This document shows positions 16,584 to 25,823 of a DNA stretch of 63,556 bases, piece by piece. The notes beneath the pieces were generated by a model. The model searched no databases and had not been told where the DNA came from. It worked only from the letters and a program-made list of their open reading frames with translations. Location: NCBI GenBank assembly GCA_017433975.1, contig JAFRGD010000026.1:1-63556 (forward strand), read 5' to 3'. Each line of letters opens with the position of its first letter. Within the stretch, counting starts at the first letter, position 1. The stretch comes from Mogibacterium sp. Lineage in GTDB: Bacteria > Bacillota > Clostridia > Peptostreptococcales > Anaerovoracaceae. The translations under genes and the position numbers were made by a program.

Positions 16584-16997
16584 ATGAAAGAAGACAAAGC
16601 TGCACTTGGCAAACTGCGTGGCTTCACGTACATCCTGTTTTTCATCTTTTGCGTGATGGCATTCCACCGTCCGATCGCGGACGCTTTCCATACAGACCAG
16701 CGGAGGATCCTGTTGGCCTTTGTACTCCTGGCGTTCATGCAGATCACGACATCGATGATGTACCTCGCCAAGTACACCATGAGCATCAAACCGGGCAAAA
16801 AACTCGACCGGATCAAGGTGTACGCTTCCCGGATCCGCCTCGCGCTGTTCGGACAATACGGGGCACTCGCCATCTGCACGATCAATGAGTACGTTGGGCA
16901 GAGCAAGATCCTCGACATCGGGACGATCCTTTACTGTATCGCCATGATCTATGTCACGTTGAAAAACCTCACGGTCCTGCAGCGGGGCGTCTATTGA
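16584..16997 (+). CDS. Hypothetical four-helix membrane protein
   Basis: 137 residues. ATG at 16584 follows GGAGG (16573-16577) and lies directly after the cmk stop. Four hydrophobic segments are visible (roughly residues 14-30, 45-65, 86-105 and 112-130) separated by short charged loops. No family motif was recognised. Position suggests it is cotranscribed with nrdR and cmk, but that gives no functional clue. The terminator at 17024 ends the unit. Confidence 0.8.
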   Translation: MKEDKAALGKLRGFTYILFFIFCVMAFHRPIADAFHTDQRRILLAFVLLAFMQITTSMMYLAKYTMSIKPGKKLDRIKVYASRIRLALFGQYGALAICTINEYVGQSKILDIGTILYCIAMIYVTLKNLTVLQRGVY

Positions 16998-17023
16998 TCC
17001 GGCGAAATCTGTCGATGAAATGC

Positions 17024-17060
17024 CGGGCTCTCCGCCTTGCGGCAGGAGAGCCCGTTTTGT
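17024..17060 (+). terminator. Terminator after the nrdR-cmk unit
   Basis: A 10-bp perfect stem CGGGCTCTCC/GGAGAGCCCG with an 11-base loop is followed by TTTTGTT. Confidence 0.85.
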
Positions 17061-17066
17061 TATAAT
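17037..17066 (+). promoter_or_regulatory. radC promoter overlapping the preceding terminator
   Basis: TATAAT at 17061-17066 sits 18 bases after TTGCGG (17037-17042). The -35 lies in the terminator loop, so end and start of transcription overlap. Confidence 0.55.
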
Positions 17067-17098
17067 CGAGGCGTGTAAGTTCCGGGACAGGAGTGTTT

Positions 17099-17815
17099 AT
17101 GAACATCAAAAGTCTCCCGAAACGGGACCGTCCCATGGAGAAACTGATTTATGGTGGGGCGTCGTCCCTGAGCTCAGCGGAGCTCCTCGCGCTTATCATC
17201 CGGACGGGAACGGTGGATAAGTCCGCGGTCGGCCTCGCTGAGGAGGTTTTATCCTATGTGAACCGAGAGATCGGTTCCCTCGGCAGGGCGGAGGTCGGCG
17301 AACTGACGCGGATCGAGGGCATCGGTCTTGCCAAGGCCTGCTCGATCGTCGCCAGCATGGAACTGGCAAAGCGATATCAGTCAGACGTCGGATATCAGTC
17401 CAAACTGAAACTGGACAATGTGTCCGCGGCAGCCGAGATGATCATGCGGGACCTCCAATATGAGAAGCGGGAGCACGTCGTCGCGATCCTTTTGGACTCC
17501 AAGTGCCAAATCGAGGCCAAAGTGACCGTTTCCATCGGCGCGCTCGACACTTCATCGATCCATCCGCGCGAGGTCTTCAGCCCGGCGATCCGCCGCGGCG
17601 CGGCGGCCATCATCATCGCACACAACCATCCGAGCGGGGACCCTTCCCCGAGCGAGGAGGACATCGACGTAACATACCGCATCATGCACGCGGGCCAGAT
17701 GCTCGGCATCGAGGTGATTGACCACATCATCGTCGGTGACGGTCGGTATTTCAGCATGCGTGAGGCCGGATATTTCAATTCCTATTGCATAGGAGAGGTG
17801 ATCGATCTTGAGTAA
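17099..17815 (+). CDS. radC: RadC family JAB1/MPN-domain protein
   Basis: 238 residues. ATG at 17099 is five bases after AGGAG; a GTG at 17093 overlaps that site and is less likely. An N-terminal helix-hairpin-helix region (SSAELLALIIRTG, IEGIGLAKA) precedes the JAMM metalloprotease-like domain with the complete motif HNHPSGDPSPSEED. Despite the name a repair role is doubtful; the biochemical activity is unknown. The last codons overlap the start of the MinD-like gene. In many Bacillota radC heads mreBCD-minCD; here only a MinD-like gene follows. Confidence 0.93.
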   Translation: MNIKSLPKRDRPMEKLIYGGASSLSSAELLALIIRTGTVDKSAVGLAEEVLSYVNREIGSLGRAEVGELTRIEGIGLAKACSIVASMELAKRYQSDVGYQSKLKLDNVSAAAEMIMRDLQYEKREHVVAILLDSKCQIEAKVTVSIGALDTSSIHPREVFSPAIRRGAAAIIIAHNHPSGDPSPSEEDIDVTYRIMHAGQMLGIEVIDHIIVGDGRYFSMREAGYFNSYCIGEVIDLE

Positions 17816-18533
17816 ACGAATCATCGTCGTATCGGGCAAGGGCGGCACCGGCAAGTCCACCTTTGCCGTCAATACCGCGCTTTCCCTGGCGTACCGCAAA
17901 TACCGTACGCTCCTTCTTGACATGAATACGGGCCTGCGCACGCTGGACCTCTATCTCGGCGTGCAGGACCGGGCGATTTATGATATCTATGACGTCATCT
18001 GCGGCCGCTGCGGCATGGAGCAGGCGCTTTTGACGTCTGTCTATTCGCCGTACCTCGGGCTGATCCCGGCGTGCCAGACGCGGGACGTTGAGATCAGTAC
18101 GGAGCAGTTACGATCCTTTTTGGATGGCGCTGCATCGAGATATGATTTTGTAATTCTGGACTGCCCGCCGGGCATCGGCGGACGGATCGACGCATGCGTT
18201 CCTTGCGCCGACGCGGCGGCGATCGTACTGACGTCGGACTACGCGGCCGTCCGGGACGCAGACGCCACAGAGGATTATCTGATCCGTAGCGGGATCATGA
18301 ACCGCGGTTACATCGTGAACAGGATGATGCCGGCATTGATCCAAAGCGGAATCGAGCCGGACGTGTCCGTCATCGACACCCGCCTCAAGTGCCGGATGCT
18401 TGGCATGATCGCGGAGGAGGAGAGCATCCGCGCTGCGACCAGCGCCGGCGTTCCGGTCGTGACGATACGTGACAGCTACATCGCGCAGAACTTCGACCGG
18501 ATCACGGACCGGCTTATGTCCGCTATCCGTTGA
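17808..18533 (+). CDS. MinD/ParA-type P-loop ATPase
   Basis: 241 residues from a TTG start at 17808, after AGGAGAGGTG and overlapping the radC end by 8 bases. The deviant Walker A KGGTGKST (residues 10-17) and the Walker B-like FVILDCPPG place it with MinD-family ATPases. The C terminus ends shortly after the ATPase fold (ITDRLMSAIR), with no clear extra amphipathic membrane-targeting helix as in cell-division MinD. No minC or minE is adjacent. It may position a different partner, such as a flagellar, septal or DNA component. Confidence 0.82.
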   Translation: MSKRIIVVSGKGGTGKSTFAVNTALSLAYRKYRTLLLDMNTGLRTLDLYLGVQDRAIYDIYDVICGRCGMEQALLTSVYSPYLGLIPACQTRDVEISTEQLRSFLDGAASRYDFVILDCPPGIGGRIDACVPCADAAAIVLTSDYAAVRDADATEDYLIRSGIMNRGYIVNRMMPALIQSGIEPDVSVIDTRLKCRMLGMIAEEESIRAATSAGVPVVTIRDSYIAQNFDRITDRLMSAIR

Positions 18534-18575
18534 GTTTTCAATACATATTATTCCATATATAGTGTTATATTGTAT

Positions 18576-18604
18576 TTGACTATTGACTTCTGTCATATTA
18601 TAAT
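18576..18604 (+). promoter_or_regulatory. rny promoter
   Basis: TTGACT (18576-18581), 17 bases, TATAAT (18599-18604). The remaining AT-rich leader of about 85 bases ends in AAAGGAGGTG before the rny ATG. Confidence 0.8.
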
Positions 18605-18696
18605 TAATGAGTATAATTTTGCCTATAATCAATAAGTATCGTTTTTATTGGTTTTGCGTAATATATACAAATAAATATTGAAAAAGGAGGTGTTAA

Positions 18697-20232
18697 ATGG
18701 CACCCTACGTTTTAACTGCTTTAGTTGCCATTGCCGCTGGCGTATTCATCGGTTACCTCCTCCGCAAAAGAGTTGGCGAAAAGGCCATCGGCAGCGCCGA
18801 GTTACAGGCGAAGAACATACTGCTTGAGGCCGAAGCAAATGCAGACAATATCAAAAAAGAAAAGATATTAGAAGCCAAGGAAGAAACGCACCGCATGCGT
18901 TCCGCCCTTGAGAGCGAACTTCGTGAGAGGAGAAATGAAGTAAGCAAGACCGAAAAGAGGATATCACAAAAGGAAGAACACATCGAACGCAAACTGGAGA
19001 GCATCGAACGCCGCGAGGAAGGCCTCGTCAAGAGAGAGCGCTCCATGAATGAGAAACACAAGGAGATCGACGAGTATCTGGCCAAACAGGTCGCCGAGCT
19101 TGAAAAAATCTCCGGCTATTCCAGAGAGGAAGCTAAGCATCTGCTCCTCGAGGAGGTGGAGAAGGACGTCCGCAAGGACGCTTCCCAGTTGATCACCAAG
19201 ATCGAGACGGAGGCCAAGGAGGAAGCTGACAAGCGGGCCAAAGAAGTCATCACGCTGGCCATCCAGCGCTGCGCGGCGGACCATGTCGCGGAGACGACGG
19301 TATCGGTCGTACCGCTGCCGAGCGATGACATGAAGGGCCGCATCATCGGCCGCGAGGGTCGGAACATCCGCGCCATCGAGACGCTGACCGGCATCGACCT
19401 GATCATCGACGACACACCGGAAGCTGTCATCCTTTCCGGCTTCGACCCGGTGCGGAGAGAGATCGCCCGCATCGCGCTCGAGAAACTGATCGTCGACGGG
19501 CGGATTCACCCGGCGAGGATCGAGGAGATGGTCCAAAAGGCCACCAAGGAAGTCAACACGATTATCAAAGAAGAAGGCGAACAGGCCTGCTTCGAGACCG
19601 GCGTGCACAACCTCCATCCGGAGATGGTCAAACTGCTCGGCCGTCTCAAATACCGGACGTCGTACGGGCAGAACGTCCTTAAGCACTCCATCGAGGTGTC
19701 GCTGCTCGCAGGCATGATGGCTTCGGAGCTCGGTTACGATTCCAAGCTGGCCCGCCGCGCGGGACTGCTGCACGATATCGGCAAATCCATCGACCACGAG
19801 GTCGAGGGAACGCACGTCGAGATCGGCGTCAACATTTGCAAGAAGTATAAAGAATCCTGGAAGGTTATCAACGCCGTCGAGGCGCACCACGGTGACGTCG
19901 AGGCGACGACGATGGAAGCCGTCCTCGTCGGCGCGGCGGACGCGCTGTCCGCGGCGAGACCGGGCGCGCGGCGCGAGACGCTCGAGTCCTACATCAAGCG
20001 GCTTGAGAACCTCGAGAACATCGCCAACACGACCAAGGGCGTTGACAAATCCTACGCGATCCAGGCCGGCCGTGAGATCCGCGTTGCGGTCAAGCCGAAC
20101 CAGGTCAGCGACGACGAGATTCCGATGCTCGCGCGGGACATCGCAAAGAAGATCGAGGCCGAGCTCGAATACCCGGGCAACATCAAGGTCAATGTCATCC
20201 GCGAGACGCGCGCCGTCGAATACGCTAAATAG
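18697..20232 (+). CDS. rny: Ribonuclease Y
   Basis: 511 residues, the normal length. Order: N-terminal membrane anchor (residues 3-22), a long coiled coil (about 30-190, rich in Lys/Glu), a KH RNA-binding domain ([22 protein letters not shown]) and an HD domain with [13 protein letters not shown]. RNase Y is the membrane-bound endonuclease that starts decay of many mRNAs in Bacillota. It sits behind a strong promoter and a perfect GGAGG site. A GC-rich hairpin at 20242-20264 follows and may partly end the transcript before the cysteine desulfurase gene. Confidence 0.98.
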   Translation: MAPYVLTALVAIAAGVFIGYLLRKRVGEKAIGSAELQAKNILLEAEANADNIKKEKILEAKEETHRMRSALESELRERRNEVSKTEKRISQKEEHIERKLESIERREEGLVKRERSMNEKHKEIDEYLAKQVAELEKISGYSREEAKHLLLEEVEKDVRKDASQLITKIETEAKEEADKRAKEVITLAIQRCAADHVAETTVSVVPLPSDDMKGRIIGREGRNIRAIETLTGIDLIIDDTPEAVILSGFDPVRREIARIALEKLIVDGRIHPARIEEMVQKATKEVNTIIKEEGEQACFETGVHNLHPEMVKLLGRLKYRTSYGQNVLKHSIEVSLLAGMMASELGYDSKLARRAGLLHDIGKSIDHEVEGTHVEIGVNICKKYKESWKVINAVEAHHGDVEATTMEAVLVGAADALSAARPGARRETLESYIKRLENLENIANTTKGVDKSYAIQAGREIRVAVKPNQVSDDEIPMLARDIAKKIEAELEYPGNIKVNVIRETRAVEYAK

Positions 20233-20241
20233 TGATGATTA

Positions 20242-20270
20242 CGTCCCCGGGTTGTCCCGGGGCGTACTTT
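20242..20270 (+). terminator. Weak terminator or intercistronic hairpin after rny
   Basis: CCCCGGG, loop TTGT, CCCGGGG with an outer ACG/CGT extension, followed by ACTTTTG. The short T-run suggests partial termination. Confidence 0.55.
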
Positions 20271-20279
20271 TGAGGGGAC

Positions 20280-21464
20280 ATGATTTATTTAGACAACAGT
20301 TCAACGACCAGACAATACGACGAAGTGACGCAGCTGATGTACGACGTCGCGATGAATACCTTCGGGAACCCGTCGTCGCTTCACGCGCTGGGCTACGAAG
20401 CGTCCAATGTGCTCAAGGAGGCACGGGAGCGCACCGCGCGGTGTTTCCCGGCCGGCGGCGAGATCTTCTTCAATTCCGGCGGGACGGAGGGCGACAACAC
20501 GGCCCTCGTTTCGGCCTGCCGCAAGATGAAGCGCCGCGGCAAGCGGATCATTACGACTGCGGTCGAACACCCGGCGATCCTCGAAGTATGCAAACAACTC
20601 GTGCAGGACGGTTACATCGTTGAGAAGCTGCCGGTCGACAGTACCGCATGCATCTGTACGGATGACCTCCGCAGCGCTTTGACGGAGGATACGGTCATCG
20701 TATCGGTCATGAGCGTCAACAACGAGGTCGGGACGATCGAGCCGGTACTCGCCTGCAATGACATCGTCCGGGCGTTCAACGAGCAGCACGGGACGGGGAT
20801 TCTGTTCCACACGGACGCGGTACAGGCGTTCAGCAAGCTGGACCTGCGCGGCTTGCCGTGCGACATGATCTCCGTCAGCGGCCACAAATTCCACGGTCCA
20901 AAGGGTGTCGGTGCATTATATGTGAAGCGCGGCACGAACATCGGTCCGTTCGTCAACGGCGGCGGGCAGGAGAGCGGCATGCGGTCCGGCACGGAGAACC
21001 TGCCGGGCGTCGCAGGGCTCGGGCTCGCCTGCGAGATGTCGTGCGCAGGGCTGGAAGACAAAATGCGCCGGATGGCCGAGGTGAACGACTACCTTCGGAA
21101 CGGGCTCCTGAGCGAGCTCCCGGACGTTTTGATGAACGGACCGGAGGAGCAGGGACTCACGTATGCCGACGCGGGCAAACGGTGCCCGGGCGTCCTCAAT
21201 CTGTCCTTCCTCGGGACCCGCGGCGAAGTGCTTCTGCACACGATCGAGCAGGATGGGATCTATGTATCGACCGGCTCCGCGTGCCATTCGCACAAGACCG
21301 GCGACAGTTACGTCCTGACAGCGATGGGCCGCACGCACAAAGAAATCGAAGGCGCGATCCGCTTCAGCTTCAACGAGTTCCAGACCGTTCAGGACATGGA
21401 CTTCGTCATCGATAAAGTGACGCAGGCGGTCCGCAGATTCCGCAAATTAGGCAGTTTTCGTTAG
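20280..21464 (+). CDS. Cysteine desulfurase, NifS/IscS family
   Basis: 394 residues. A PLP enzyme that takes sulfur from cysteine and holds it as a persulfide. Motifs: N-terminal YLDNSSTT, SGGTEGDN, TTAVEHPA with the PLP-stacking His, SGHKFHGPKGVG with the Schiff-base Lys, and STGSACHS carrying the persulfide Cys. It lies 18 bases upstream of thiI on the same strand, as NifZ does in Bacillus. The likely main job is therefore sulfur supply for tRNA 4-thiouridine rather than general iron-sulfur assembly; no iscU/sufU is nearby. ATG at 20280 follows GAGGGGAC. Confidence 0.93.
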   Translation: MIYLDNSSTTRQYDEVTQLMYDVAMNTFGNPSSLHALGYEASNVLKEARERTARCFPAGGEIFFNSGGTEGDNTALVSACRKMKRRGKRIITTAVEHPAILEVCKQLVQDGYIVEKLPVDSTACICTDDLRSALTEDTVIVSVMSVNNEVGTIEPVLACNDIVRAFNEQHGTGILFHTDAVQAFSKLDLRGLPCDMISVSGHKFHGPKGVGALYVKRGTNIGPFVNGGGQESGMRSGTENLPGVAGLGLACEMSCAGLEDKMRRMAEVNDYLRNGLLSELPDVLMNGPEEQGLTYADAGKRCPGVLNLSFLGTRGEVLLHTIEQDGIYVSTGSACHSHKTGDSYVLTAMGRTHKEIEGAIRFSFNEFQTVQDMDFVIDKVTQAVRRFRKLGSFR

Positions 21465-21482
21465 AGTTTACCGATAAATTTT

Positions 21483-22673
21483 ATGGACAACAACACAAAC
21501 AACAAGAATTTATACATCGTACGGTGCGGTGAAGTCGCCCTCAAGGGCATGAACAAGCCGTATTTTGAGCGTATTCTGCTCGAACGCGTCAAGGGCGCCC
21601 TCAGAGTCTACCAGGACGCGGAGGCGAAGTGGAAGGAAGGCCTCATGCTGGTCCGTGTTACGGACAGCGACGGAAAGGCCATCCGCAGGATCGCAAACGT
21701 CTTCGGCGTCGCGTCGGTCAGCCCGGCGGTTGAGACCGGCCGGGACATGGACGAGATCAGCCAGGCGGCCTGCGAGTACATGATGGACATCGTGAACCGC
21801 GAGGGGATCAAGACGTTCAAGGTCAAGGCAAAGCGCGCGGACAAGTCCTTTCTGGTCGAGTCCCCGGACATCAGCCGGATCGTCGGCGCTGCGATTCTGA
21901 AGTATTGCAAAGTGCTGAAGGTCGACGTCCACAAACCGGACTGCGAGCTGTACGTCGACGTGCGGCGGGAGGCGACGTACATCTTCCGCGACAAGATCAA
22001 GGGCTTCGGCGGGTTGCCGCTCGGGACGAACGGCAGGGGACTCATCCTCATGTCGGGCGGTATCGACAGCCCGGTTGCGGCGTTCATGATGGCAAAGCGC
22101 GGCATGACGATTGAAGCCGTACACTTCCATTCCTATCCGTACACCAGCCAGCGCGCGCGTCAGAAGGTCGAAGACCTCTGCCGCGTCCTCGCGGGCTACA
22201 TGGGGACGATCCGCATGTATATCATCAACCTGCTCCCGATTCAGGAGCAGATCGTGATGAACTGCCCGGAGGACGAGACGACGCTGCTGGTCCGGCGCTT
22301 CATGATGCGGATTGCTGAACAGGTCGCCGTCCGCAACAACTGCATGATGCTCATCACAGGGGAGGACCTGGGGCAGGTCGCGAGCCAGACGGCTGAGGCG
22401 CTCGTCGTCACGGACAAGGTCGTCGACATGCCGGTCATGCGGCCGCTCATCGCGATGGACAAGATCGACATCATGGACAAGGCCCGCGAGATCGGGACGT
22501 ACGACCTCTCCATTCTGCCTTATGAGGACTGCTGCACGGTTTTCCTGCCGAAGCACCCGGTCACCAAGCCAAAGCTTCGGAACATCGAGCGGTCCGAGAG
22601 CGCACTCGACGTGGAGGCCCTCGTGAATGCGGCCGTCGACTCCCTCGAGGTCGTGGACATCACACCGCAATAA
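21483..22673 (+). CDS. thiI: tRNA 4-thiouridine synthase ThiI
   Basis: 396 residues. An N-terminal ferredoxin-like domain and THUMP domain (to about residue 165) precede the PP-loop ATPase domain with SGGIDSPVAAFMM. ThiI adenylates U8 of tRNA and installs sulfur delivered by the neighbouring desulfurase. The C-terminal rhodanese domain found in E. coli ThiI is absent, as is normal in Bacillota; CCTVFLPKHP supplies Cys residues near the end. The N terminus is Asn-rich and slightly extended. Confidence 0.96.
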   Translation: MDNNTNNKNLYIVRCGEVALKGMNKPYFERILLERVKGALRVYQDAEAKWKEGLMLVRVTDSDGKAIRRIANVFGVASVSPAVETGRDMDEISQAACEYMMDIVNREGIKTFKVKAKRADKSFLVESPDISRIVGAAILKYCKVLKVDVHKPDCELYVDVRREATYIFRDKIKGFGGLPLGTNGRGLILMSGGIDSPVAAFMMAKRGMTIEAVHFHSYPYTSQRARQKVEDLCRVLAGYMGTIRMYIINLLPIQEQIVMNCPEDETTLLVRRFMMRIAEQVAVRNNCMMLITGEDLGQVASQTAEALVVTDKVVDMPVMRPLIAMDKIDIMDKAREIGTYDLSILPYEDCCTVFLPKHPVTKPKLRNIERSESALDVEALVNAAVDSLEVVDITPQ

Positions 22674-22682
22674 TGGTATAAT
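22654..22682 (+). promoter_or_regulatory. Promoter of the sppA-pyrH-frr-...-polC operon
   Basis: TGGACA (22654-22659), 17 bases, TATAAT (22677-22682). The -35 lies in the end of thiI. No other strong promoter was seen before polC. Confidence 0.7.
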
Positions 22683-22728
22683 TAATAAGATAGCGTTAGA
22701 ATTCGTATCTTATAGAGGATAAATATCG

Positions 22729-23772
22729 ATGGATAACAGAACAGTAATTATTGAACCACAGGAGACCAGACCGTCCGGTGATTACCAGGCCTGGCTTGCG
22801 AATCAGTCGTCCGCCGAGACAGTCAGGCGCAAGAAACGCAACAGGACCATCTTGATCTGCGGCATCGCGGCCGTCGTACTGCTGATGGTCATCGGCATCT
22901 GGCGCGCCGGCAGCAACAGCGGCAGCGGCAGCACACTCAACTTTACGTCGGATTACATCGCCGTGCTCGACGTGAACGGGGAGATCTCTTCGAGCCCTTC
23001 CGGCGGGTATGACCACGCCTGGACGATCAAGATGATCGACAGCCTCATGGCGGATGACTACAACAAAGGCATCTTCCTCCGCGTCGACTCCCCGGGAGGC
23101 AGCGTCTACGAGAGTGACGAACTTTACCTCAAGTTCATGGAGTATAAGGAGAAGACGGGGCGGCCGATTTACGCGTATTACGGATCGATGGCGGCGTCCG
23201 GCGGATACTACGTGTCCGTCATGTCCGACAAGATCTACGCCAACCGCAACTGCTGGACCGGATCGATCGGCGTAACGCTGGGCACGATGTATGACTTCAG
23301 CGGCCTGCTCGAACGCTACGGCGTCAAGGTCAATACGATTACTTCCGGCGCGAACAAGGCGATGGGTTCTGAGTTTATTGAAATGACCGATGAACAGAGG
23401 GCGATTTTCCAGAGCCTCGTCGATGAGGCGTACGACCAGTTCGTCGGCATCGTCGCCGAAGGTCGCGGCATGTCCGTCGCCCAGGTCAAAAAGATTGCGG
23501 ACGGCAGAATTCTCACCGCAAAACAAGCGATGGAAGCCGATCTGATCGACGCAATCGGAGATGAGCGCGACGCGAGGGCGACCATGAAGGCGGACTGCGG
23601 CCTGGACAGCGCGGATTTCCAGGAGCTTGCTCCGGAGGAGACCACCTCGGTGCTTACGTATTTCACGCAGGCACGGGATAATCAGGTGGTGTCTGAAATC
23701 GACATGCTGATGGAGCTGATCAAACGGGGCGGTACATTTGAGATTTCATATAGAGCTAACATTAGCAGGTAA
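22729..23772 (+). CDS. sppA: Signal peptide peptidase SppA, S49 family
   Basis: 347 residues. A cytoplasmic N terminus of about 40 residues is followed by one transmembrane helix (LICGIAAVVLLMVIGIW), then the S49 protease domain facing outside. The Ser/Lys dyad can be placed: Ser157 in SMAASGGYY and Lys210 in GANKAMGSEF; VDSPGG upstream is also conserved. It degrades cleaved signal peptides and other membrane fragments. It is the single-domain bacterial type. It lies 26 bases before pyrH and probably opens that operon. Confidence 0.93.
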   Translation: MDNRTVIIEPQETRPSGDYQAWLANQSSAETVRRKKRNRTILICGIAAVVLLMVIGIWRAGSNSGSGSTLNFTSDYIAVLDVNGEISSSPSGGYDHAWTIKMIDSLMADDYNKGIFLRVDSPGGSVYESDELYLKFMEYKEKTGRPIYAYYGSMAASGGYYVSVMSDKIYANRNCWTGSIGVTLGTMYDFSGLLERYGVKVNTITSGANKAMGSEFIEMTDEQRAIFQSLVDEAYDQFVGIVAEGRGMSVAQVKKIADGRILTAKQAMEADLIDAIGDERDARATMKADCGLDSADFQELAPEETTSVLTYFTQARDNQVVSEIDMLMELIKRGGTFEISYRANISR

Positions 23773-23798
23773 TCATAAATAATGCGGAGGAACGGCTT

Positions 23799-24503
23799 AT
23801 GAGTGTCAAGTACAACAGAGTATTGATCAAAGTCAGCGGCGAGGCGCTTGCCGGCGAAGACCGCTTCGGCGTGAACAAGGAGATGTCGGTCCAGGTCGCG
23901 CGCCAGATCAAGGAAGTCATCGACGCCGGCGTCCAGGTGGGCATCGTCGTCGGCGGGGGGAATTTCTTCCGCGGACGGTCGAGCGAGAGCATCGACCGGG
24001 CGACGGCGGATTACATGGGCATGCTGGCGACGGTCATGAACGCGCTGGCCCTGCAGGACACGCTGCTTTCCATCGGCTGTCCGGCCAAGGTTCTGACCGC
24101 GATCGAGATCCGCGACATGGCGGAGGGCTACTCCCGGAGGAAGGCTCTGGACTACCTGAACGAGGGGAACGTCGTCATCTTCGGCGGCGGCACCGGAAGC
24201 CCGTTCTTTACGACGGACACGACCGCTGCGCTCCGCGCGGCCGAGATCGACGCGGACGCTTTGCTTCTCGCCAAGAACGTCGACGCGGTATACTCCGCAG
24301 ACCCAAAGAAAGACCCGGACGCAGTCCGTTACGAGAACCTCTCTTACATGGATATCATTGACAAGGACCTCAAGGTCATGGACTTGACGGCTGCGACGCT
24401 TTGTAAAGATAACGGGATCAAAATATACGTATTTGCTCTTGCGCAGGACGGGAATCTGATGAGAGTCATCCAAGGAGAGAACGTCGGCACGCTGATTCAA
24501 TAA
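23799..24503 (+). CDS. pyrH: Uridylate kinase
   Basis: 234 residues. The bacterial UMP kinase of the amino-acid-kinase fold makes UDP from UMP. Motifs: IKVSGEAL near the N terminus, VVGGGNFFRGR, the DYMGMLATVMNALAL segment and DTTAALRAAE with KNVDAVY. GGAGG lies before the ATG. The order pyrH-frr-uppS-cdsA-dxr is the classical conserved cluster. Confidence 0.98.
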   Translation: MSVKYNRVLIKVSGEALAGEDRFGVNKEMSVQVARQIKEVIDAGVQVGIVVGGGNFFRGRSSESIDRATADYMGMLATVMNALALQDTLLSIGCPAKVLTAIEIRDMAEGYSRRKALDYLNEGNVVIFGGGTGSPFFTTDTTAALRAAEIDADALLLAKNVDAVYSADPKKDPDAVRYENLSYMDIIDKDLKVMDLTAATLCKDNGIKIYVFALAQDGNLMRVIQGENVGTLIQ

Positions 24504-24514
24504 GGAGGATTAAC

Positions 24515-25066
24515 ATGGCAGGCAAGAAAACTTTAGAAGAGAGAATCGAGGTCACCAAGCAACTGCTGAAGGAAGACCTCAACACCGTCCGCGCGGGCAG
24601 AGCCAACCCTGCGCTGCTCGACAAGATTCAGGTCGAGTATTACGGTGTCCGGACGCCGCTCAAGGCGATTGCAAACATTTCCGTGCCGGATCCGAGGACG
24701 CTGCTCATCTCGCCGTTCGATCCAAAATCGGTCGGCAGCATCGAGAAGGCGATCAACGAGGCGAACATCGGAATCAATCCGAGCAACGATGGTAAGGTCA
24801 TCCGCCTTGCGATCCCGCAGTTGACCGAGGAGCGCCGCAAGGAGCTCGTCAAGCAGATCAAGCGCTACGGCGAGGAGTCCAAGGTCGCGATCCGCAACCT
24901 GCGCAGGGACTTCAACGACGACCTCAAGAAACAGGAGAAGGCCGGCGAGATCACCGAGGACGACATGAAGAGAGAACTCGATGAGACCCAAAAGAAGATC
25001 GACAAGGCCATCAAGGACATCGACGCCATCATCGACGAAAAGCACAAAGAACTGATGGAAGTTTAA
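24515..25066 (+). CDS. frr: Ribosome recycling factor
   Basis: 183 residues, standard length. With EF-G it splits post-termination ribosomes. Signatures: LNTVRAGRANPALLDKI, VEYYGVRTPL, LLISPFDPK and GKVIRLAIPQLTEERRKELVK. AGGAGG precedes the ATG, 11 bases after pyrH. Confidence 0.98.
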   Translation: MAGKKTLEERIEVTKQLLKEDLNTVRAGRANPALLDKIQVEYYGVRTPLKAIANISVPDPRTLLISPFDPKSVGSIEKAINEANIGINPSNDGKVIRLAIPQLTEERRKELVKQIKRYGEESKVAIRNLRRDFNDDLKKQEKAGEITEDDMKRELDETQKKIDKAIKDIDAIIDEKHKELMEV

Positions 25067-25085
25067 TCCGTCTGCATACAAATCA

Positions 25086-25823
25086 ATGGCAAAACAAGCT
25101 AAATTCCCGACGCACGTCGGGGTCATCATGGACGGGAACGGCCGGTGGGCCAAAGCGCACGGCGTGCCGCGCGTCATGGGGCACAACGCGGGGATGGAAT
25201 CGATGAAGCGCATCGTCATCGCCGCGTCCAACCTCGGGCTGGAAAACCTCACGGTGTACGCGTTTTCGACCGAAAACTGGAAGCGCAGCACCGAGGAAGT
25301 CTCGGGCATCTTTAAGCTGATCGTCAAGTACGTCCGGTCGGAGCTCGAGGAACTGATCGAGAACAACGTCCACATCAACATCCTGGGACAGTACGACATG
25401 CTGCCGGCGGACTCGGTCGCGTCCATCGACCGGCTCGTCGCGTCGACCGCGCACTGCACCGGGCTGAATTTCAACATCGCGCTCAATTACGGCGGCAGGG
25501 ACGAAATCACCCGCGCCGTCAACGAACTGCTCGCGGAGCGGCTCGCTTCGGGCGACGCTTCGCCGGTCACGGAGGCGGACATCTCGGCACACCTTTATAC
25601 AGGGCTGTGCCATTTTGACATTCCGGACCCGGACCTCATCATCCGCACCAGCGGCGAGCTCCGCACGTCAAACTTCCTTACATGGCAGGCGGCTTACAGT
25701 GAGCTGATGTTCACCGACACGTACTGGCCGGACTTCACCCCGGAGGAGTTCGAGGAGATGGTCCGCGCCTACGCGAACCGCGAGCGCCGATTCGGCGGCA
25801 GAAAAGAGGAGAGCAAGGCATGA
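25086..25823 (+). CDS. uppS: Isoprenyl transferase (undecaprenyl diphosphate synthase)
   Basis: 245 residues. It condenses isopentenyl diphosphate onto farnesyl diphosphate to make the lipid carrier for peptidoglycan. Motifs: VGVIMDGNGRWAKA with the catalytic Asp, NLTVYAFSTENWKR, NYGGRDEI and the C-terminal DLIIRTSGELRTSNFL followed by FTDTYWPDF. The last four bases overlap the cdsA start (ATGA), indicating coupled translation. Its isopentenyl substrate is made by the MEP-pathway enzymes Dxr and IspG encoded just downstream. Confidence 0.97.
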   Translation: MAKQAKFPTHVGVIMDGNGRWAKAHGVPRVMGHNAGMESMKRIVIAASNLGLENLTVYAFSTENWKRSTEEVSGIFKLIVKYVRSELEELIENNVHINILGQYDMLPADSVASIDRLVASTAHCTGLNFNIALNYGGRDEITRAVNELLAERLASGDASPVTEADISAHLYTGLCHFDIPDPDLIIRTSGELRTSNFLTWQAAYSELMFTDTYWPDFTPEEFEEMVRAYANRERRFGGRKEESKA

